A stretch of 27,799 bases of DNA from Sporomusaceae bacterium (GTDB taxonomy: Bacteria; Bacillota; Negativicutes; DSM-13327), in the NCBI GenBank assembly GCA_027492445.1, contig JAPUES010000034.1, forward strand, positions 1 through 27,799, given 5' to 3'. The notes below the pieces were generated by a model that saw nothing but the letters and a program-made list of their open reading frames with translations, was not told where the DNA came from and made no database searches. Positions 23,635 through 27,799 of this stretch are shown here, piece after piece; position 1 is the first letter of the stretch; each line of letters opens with the position of its first letter. Made by a program: the position numbers and the translations under genes.

Positions 23635-24732
23635 ATGAAAGTAAATAAAATCGTCTTGAAAAATTTCCGAAACTATACAGATATTACAATTAATGTTACG
23701 GATAGTATAAATATTTTCATTGGTGAGAATGCCCAAGGAAAAACAAATATATTAGAAGCAATTTATTATGGAGGGATAGGACACTCCCATCGTACTAATG
23801 TTGATTCTGAGCTTATTCGATGGGAACAAGATCATGCTAGCATTAGTATCTTTTATTCTCGTCTTTCTATTGATAATAATTTACTATTTAAACTACATAC
23901 TACTAAAAACAAAGAAATTATTGCAAATAGTCACCCTTTAAAGCCGAAAGAATTAGTAGGATTACTTAATGTAGTATTATTTTCACCAGAAGATTTAATG
24001 TTAATAAAAGGTATGCCGAATATGCGAAGACGGTTTCTCGATATAGAAATATCCCAAGTGAATCCTATGTATTATCAACAATTGTTAAAATATAACCGTA
24101 TTATCTCCCAACGTAATTCCTTGTTGAAAAAAATCAGGGAAAATAAAGAAAAACCTGAAATGTTAGATGCATGGGATGGTCAATTAGCAATATTAGCAAG
24201 TCAAATTGTTAGTAAAAGAGAAATAGCAATAAAAAAATTAGCGATGTTAGCCAATTTAATGCATCGTAAAATTACCAATAGTAAAGAAAATTTAACGGTT
24301 GTTTATCAAAAATATGGCATGGATGTACTAGAAAAAGAAAATTTAGTAGAAGAATATAAAAGTAAATTAATAACGGCACGACAAAATGACATTTGGCGTG
24401 GCAGTACTAGCATTGGACCCCATCGGGATGATTTAATTTTATCTGTAAATGGGGTTAATTTAAGAACCTTTGGCTCACAAGGCCAACAGCGTACAGGAGT
24501 ACTCGCATTAAAATTAGCAGAACTTGAATTTATTAAGTCTGAAATAGGTGAATATCCTGTATTACTTCTTGATGATGTAATGAGTGAATTAGATGCCTCT
24601 AGGCGGGAACACTTAATAGCCTTTATAAAAAATCGTATACAAACCTTCATTTCAGCAACCGAAAAGAAATATTTTCCTGATAAAAGTTTTGGAAAATTCC
24701 ACCAAGTAATAAATGGTACTATTGTGGAGTGA
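23635..24732 (+). CDS. recF: RecF, recombination mediator / gap-repair ATPase
   Basis: The 365-residue SMC-like ATPase has the N-terminal LKNFRNYTDI and Walker A GENAQGKTN (30-38, Lys36). The ABC signature is SQGQQRT near 281-287, and Walker B LLLDDVMSELD follows at about 305-315. It loads RecA at single-strand gaps with RecO and RecR. The ribosome site is AAAGGTG. The stop is four bases before the DUF721 gene start. This and the next two genes are visibly richer in adenine than the left-arm genes. Confidence 0.97.
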   Translation: MKVNKIVLKNFRNYTDITINVTDSINIFIGENAQGKTNILEAIYYGGIGHSHRTNVDSELIRWEQDHASISIFYSRLSIDNNLLFKLHTTKNKEIIANSHPLKPKELVGLLNVVLFSPEDLMLIKGMPNMRRRFLDIEISQVNPMYYQQLLKYNRIISQRNSLLKKIRENKEKPEMLDAWDGQLAILASQIVSKREIAIKKLAMLANLMHRKITNSKENLTVVYQKYGMDVLEKENLVEEYKSKLITARQNDIWRGSTSIGPHRDDLILSVNGVNLRTFGSQGQQRTGVLALKLAELEFIKSEIGEYPVLLLDDVMSELDASRREHLIAFIKNRIQTFISATEKKYFPDKSFGKFHQVINGTIVE

Positions 24733-24736
24733 AAAT

Positions 24737-25573
24737 ATGAAAAAAATGGAAGATATTATACCTATTACGATTAGAAATTTAGGGATACAAAAAAAATATA
24801 ATGCAGAATCCATTACTTTACACTGGAAAAAAATTGTTGGCGATGAAATTGCAACTCATGCATATCCAATTTTAGTACAAAGTGGTATATTAGTTGTTGG
24901 GGTCAATAATTCAGTATGGTGTCATCATTTATCAATGATGAAGGAAAGTATAATTTCTAAAATTAACAACTTCCTTGCCGAAAAACTTATTATCGATATA
25001 AGATTTCAAGCAGGATATTTAAAAAATTGCCAGAATCAAGAGAATACTGAAGAAAATATAAATTCTTATGGCAACTATAAATTAAATAAAGTAAAGTTAG
25101 ATGATTCAGATATAGAAAGTATTCATAAAATGGTAGATAATGTAGAAGATAAATATTTAAAGCAAAGATTATTACGAATTATACGTAAAGATTTTACTTT
25201 AAAAAAAATAAAAAAACAGAATAACTGGCACCAATGTGCCAGTTGTACTATTTTATGTCCTCCCGATCAAAACCATTGCAATGTCTGTAAACTTGTAAAA
25301 AAAGATAAAGTAATAAAGGAAATTATTCATACTCTAAAAGAAATTCCCTGGATACGTCATCATGAATTATATGAACATATACCTTGTACCGATGAAGAAT
25401 TTCATCAAGCAAAATACACATTAGTATCCTCGATTGGCAGAGCAATTCAGGATGGAAGTATTGATAAATTTAATGTAATGATTTTTATTATGTTAACAAC
25501 AGGAGCAAAACTTGAGGCTATAAATGATGCTGTTATTAATAAAACCTTAGATAAGTTTAGGAGGAAAAAGTAA
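24737..25573 (+). CDS. DUF721 (DciA-like) protein with C-terminal zinc-ribbon-like extension
   Basis: The 278-residue protein begins with a DUF721 domain (about 5-92) containing LHWKKIVGDEIATHAYPIL and VGVNNSVWCHHLSMMKESII. DUF721 includes DciA, the ancestral DnaB-helicase operator; the role here is inferred from domain and origin location. After a linker rich in Asn/Glu comes a cysteine cluster C167-x2-C170-x3-C174-x6-C181-x2-C184 that could bind zinc. A helical C-terminal part (about 190-278) with ELYEHIPCTDEEF follows, which I do not recognise. Typical DciA is shorter. The start is ATG 24737 behind GGAG; an earlier in-frame start inside recF would add eight unconserved residues. remB overlaps its stop as TAATG. 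Confidence 0.85.
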   Translation: MKKMEDIIPITIRNLGIQKKYNAESITLHWKKIVGDEIATHAYPILVQSGILVVGVNNSVWCHHLSMMKESIISKINNFLAEKLIIDIRFQAGYLKNCQNQENTEENINSYGNYKLNKVKLDDSDIESIHKMVDNVEDKYLKQRLLRIIRKDFTLKKIKKQNNWHQCASCTILCPPDQNHCNVCKLVKKDKVIKEIIHTLKEIPWIRHHELYEHIPCTDEEFHQAKYTLVSSIGRAIQDGSIDKFNVMIFIMLTTGAKLEAINDAVINKTLDKFRRKK

Positions 25574-25815
25574 TGTTTTTACATTTAGGTGCTGATTTGG
25601 TAGTTCCTTTGCGTGATGTCATTGCTATTACTGATTTAAAATCAGGAAAATCAAATATCAATAAAGAATTTTTAAGTAAGTTACAAGAGGAAAAAAAAGT
25701 GATAGATGTATCGGATAAAGCTGCTAAAAGCTTTATTATTACCACTAAATTTATCTATTTATCAGCGATATCATCAATGACACTAAAAAAGAGAGCTAAT
25801 AATTTTCTAGTTTAG
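25573..25815 (+). CDS. remB: RemB (YaaB, DUF370-type) extracellular matrix regulator
   Basis: The 80-residue protein begins MFLHLGADLVVPLRDVIAI and ends with SAISSMTLKKRANNF, as in B. subtilis YaaB/RemB next to gyrB. RemA/RemB proteins are small DNA-binding regulators first linked to biofilm matrix genes. The ATG overlaps the DUF721 stop by one base and has GGAGG within that gene. A 59-base gap rich in TATA-like words lies before gyrB. Confidence 0.9.
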   Translation: MFLHLGADLVVPLRDVIAITDLKSGKSNINKEFLSKLQEEKKVIDVSDKAAKSFIITTKFIYLSAISSMTLKKRANNFLV

Positions 25816-25874
25816 AAATTTATATAAATGTATAAATATACATAATTGTAGTTTATTTTAGGTGGAGGTTAACA

Positions 25875-27791
25875 ATGAGTATTGAACAAGATATTACAGT
25901 AAATAGTAATTATGGGGCTGAACAAATACAAGTATTAGAAGGCTTAGAAGCTGTCCGTAAACGTCCTGGTATGTATATTGGAAGTACTTCAGCAAGAGGT
26001 TTACATCATTTAGTTTATGAAGTTGTTGATAATAGTATTGACGAAGCATTAGCGGGTCATTGTGATAAAGTAGAAGTTACTATTTGTAACGATAATAGTA
26101 TTATTGTTTCAGATAATGGCCGGGGGATTCCCGTTGGTATGCATGAAACTGGTAAACCTGCCGTTGAAGTTGTACTTACTATTTTGCATGCAGGCGGAAA
26201 ATTTGGCGGCGGTGGCTATAAAGTATCAGGCGGACTTCATGGCGTTGGTATATCTGTTGTAAATGCTCTTAGTTCCTATTTGGAAGTAGAAGTTAGACAA
26301 GATGGTAAAGTACATAGTATTCGCTTTGAACGGGGTAATACAGCAAGACCTTTAAAGATTATTGGTGATACGGAAGATACAGGTACTAAAGTTACGTTTA
26401 AACCAGATGAAGAGATATTTGAAGAATTAGTATATAATTTTGATACATTAAAACAGCGTTTGCGCGAATTAGCTTTTCTAAATAAAGGCATTACCATTAT
26501 TTTAAAAGATGAACGCACTGATACTGAAAAAGTGTTTTTTTATGAAGGCGGTATTCGTTCTTTTGTTGAACATTTAAATAAAAATAAAACAGCTTTACAT
26601 GAAATACCTATTTATGTTGCTGGAGCAAAAGAAACAACGATGGTAGAAATAGCACTGCAATATAACGAAAGTTATGTAGAAAATATTTTTAGCTTTGTAA
26701 ATAATATTAATACCCAAGAGGGCGGAACTCACTTAAGTGGTTTCAAAATAGCTTTGACACGAACGGTAAATGACTATGCTCGTAAATTTAATATGCTCAA
26801 AGAAAATGATGAAAATCTAAGTGGCGAAGACGTTCGAGAAGGTTTAACGGCTGTCATTAGTATTAAGATTGAGGAACCACAATTTGAAGGGCAAACGAAA
26901 ACCAAGCTAGGCAATAGTGAAGTAAGAGGTATTGTTGATAGTATTGTTTCTGATCGTTTAGGTGAGTTTTTTGAAGAAAACCCAGCTGTAACAAGGAAAA
27001 TAATTGAAAAATCCGTAATGTCTGCTCGTGCACGAGATGCTGCTCGTAAGGCTAGAGAGTTAACTAGAAGAAAAAATGCCTTAGAAATTAGTGCTTTACC
27101 TGGTAAATTAGCCGATTGTTCTATGAAAGATCCAATGCAAACTGAAATTTATCTGGTTGAGGGTGACTCGGCAGGAGGTTCAGCAAAGCAAGGCAGAGAT
27201 CGCCGTTTCCAAGCAATTTTGCCCCTTCGAGGTAAAATTCTCAATGTAGAAAAAGCTCGCCTTGATAAAATCCTTAATAATCAAGAAATACGTGTTATGA
27301 TAACCGCTTTTGGTAATGGCATTGGTGAGGATTTTGATTTAGAAAAAAGCCGTTATGGTAAAATTATTATTATGACAGATGCTGACGTAGATGGTGCTCA
27401 TATTCGTACCTTATTATTAACCTTCTTTTATCGTTATATGAAACCGCTTATTGAAGCTGGTCGTATTTATATTGCTCAGTCACCTTTATATTTAGTTAAA
27501 AAAGGTCGTGAAAGCTGGTATTTATATAGCGATGATGAAATGGCTAAATTATTAGCGCGTATTGGTAAGGATAATATTAACGTACAGCGTTATAAAGGTC
27601 TTGGTGAGATGAATCCCGATCAGCTATGGGAAACTACTATGAATCCAGAAGGACGAACCATTCTGCAAGTAGAGCTCGGTGATGCCATGGCTGCAGATGA
27701 TATGTTTACTGTTCTTATGGGAGATAAGGTAGAACCTAGACGTAAATTTATTGAAGATCATGCTCATGATGTAAAGAATTTGGATATTTAA
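25875..27791 (+). CDS. gyrB: GyrB, DNA gyrase subunit B (complete)
   Basis: The 638-residue protein has the GHKL ATPase domain (about 1-225), with VVDNSIDEALAG near 50-61 and the ATP-lid KVSGGLHGVG (116-125). The transducer domain follows, then the TOPRIM domain with EGDSAGG (Glu429-Gly435) and the DADVDG acid cluster (502-507). The C-terminus ends PRRKFIEDHAHDVKNLDI. Length and the absence of the long insertion of enterobacterial GyrB fit Firmicutes. The ATG has GGTGGAGG upstream. The expected partner gyrA would lie just beyond the right edge. Confidence 0.98.
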   Translation: MSIEQDITVNSNYGAEQIQVLEGLEAVRKRPGMYIGSTSARGLHHLVYEVVDNSIDEALAGHCDKVEVTICNDNSIIVSDNGRGIPVGMHETGKPAVEVVLTILHAGGKFGGGGYKVSGGLHGVGISVVNALSSYLEVEVRQDGKVHSIRFERGNTARPLKIIGDTEDTGTKVTFKPDEEIFEELVYNFDTLKQRLRELAFLNKGITIILKDERTDTEKVFFYEGGIRSFVEHLNKNKTALHEIPIYVAGAKETTMVEIALQYNESYVENIFSFVNNINTQEGGTHLSGFKIALTRTVNDYARKFNMLKENDENLSGEDVREGLTAVISIKIEEPQFEGQTKTKLGNSEVRGIVDSIVSDRLGEFFEENPAVTRKIIEKSVMSARARDAARKARELTRRKNALEISALPGKLADCSMKDPMQTEIYLVEGDSAGGSAKQGRDRRFQAILPLRGKILNVEKARLDKILNNQEIRVMITAFGNGIGEDFDLEKSRYGKIIIMTDADVDGAHIRTLLLTFFYRYMKPLIEAGRIYIAQSPLYLVKKGRESWYLYSDDEMAKLLARIGKDNINVQRYKGLGEMNPDQLWETTMNPEGRTILQVELGDAMAADDMFTVLMGDKVEPRRKFIEDHAHDVKNLDI

Positions 27792-27799
27792 ATATATTA

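Noticed and set aside
1..27799. CRISPR arrays, insertion sequences, prophage genes, tRNA/rRNA genes or a defence island
   Set aside because: No direct-repeat/spacer pattern, transposase, integrase, rRNA-like or cloverleaf sequence was seen; gene content is a conserved origin region.

Overview
The window is the chromosomal replication-origin neighbourhood of an AT-rich, endospore-forming member of the Firmicutes. The gene order rpmH-rnpA-yidD-yidC-jag-mnmE-mnmG-rsmG-noc to the left of oriC and dnaA-dnaN-yaaA-recF-DUF721-remB-gyrB to the right is the classic Firmicutes origin layout. YyaC, Jag, RemB, Noc and Soj/Spo0J point to a sporulating lineage. The DUF721 (DciA-like) gene between recF and remB, the split cobalamin-dependent methionine synthase and the selA-selB pair suggest an anaerobic clostridial-type organism, perhaps a spore-forming Negativicute (Sporomusa/Pelosinus-like). 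That placement is inference from gene content only.

Left arm (1-8058). The 5' end of selB and all of selA (minus) are followed by the sporulation gene yyaC (plus). Next come minus-strand genes for a membrane-anchored M23 peptidase, a DUF4446 protein, a DUF554 membrane protein and a class-V cysteine desulfurase, then the chromosome-segregation pair parA-parB. Two parS sites lie here: one inside parB, and one at the centre of a perfect 50-bp palindrome just after the parB stop codon.

Middle (7826-12619). A sigma-A-type promoter and a SAM-I (S-box) riboswitch with terminator precede two plus-strand genes: a free-standing methionine-synthase activation-domain protein and a short MetH lacking that domain. 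A single-pass ankyrin-repeat membrane protein of unknown role follows.

Origin block (12629-27791). Minus-strand genes run from rpmH (19888) to noc (12629), with starts and overlaps that suggest translational coupling. The oriC has two parts. DnaA boxes lie in the 594-bp rpmH-dnaA gap and again in the 318-bp dnaA-dnaN gap. The second gap also holds a CTA-repeat (DnaA-trio-like) element beside an AT-rich stretch, which makes it the best candidate for the unwinding site. Plus-strand genes then run from dnaA to gyrB, which is complete.

Most genes are co-oriented with replication away from the origin; the exceptions are yyaC, the methionine pair and the ankyrin gene. I see no CRISPR array, insertion sequence, prophage, tRNA or rRNA. 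Nothing looks like a wholly new system. The most interesting points are the parS-bearing palindrome, the dnaA-dnaN unwinding region, a zinc-ribbon-bearing DciA-like protein, the split methionine synthase and the orphan ankyrin protein.
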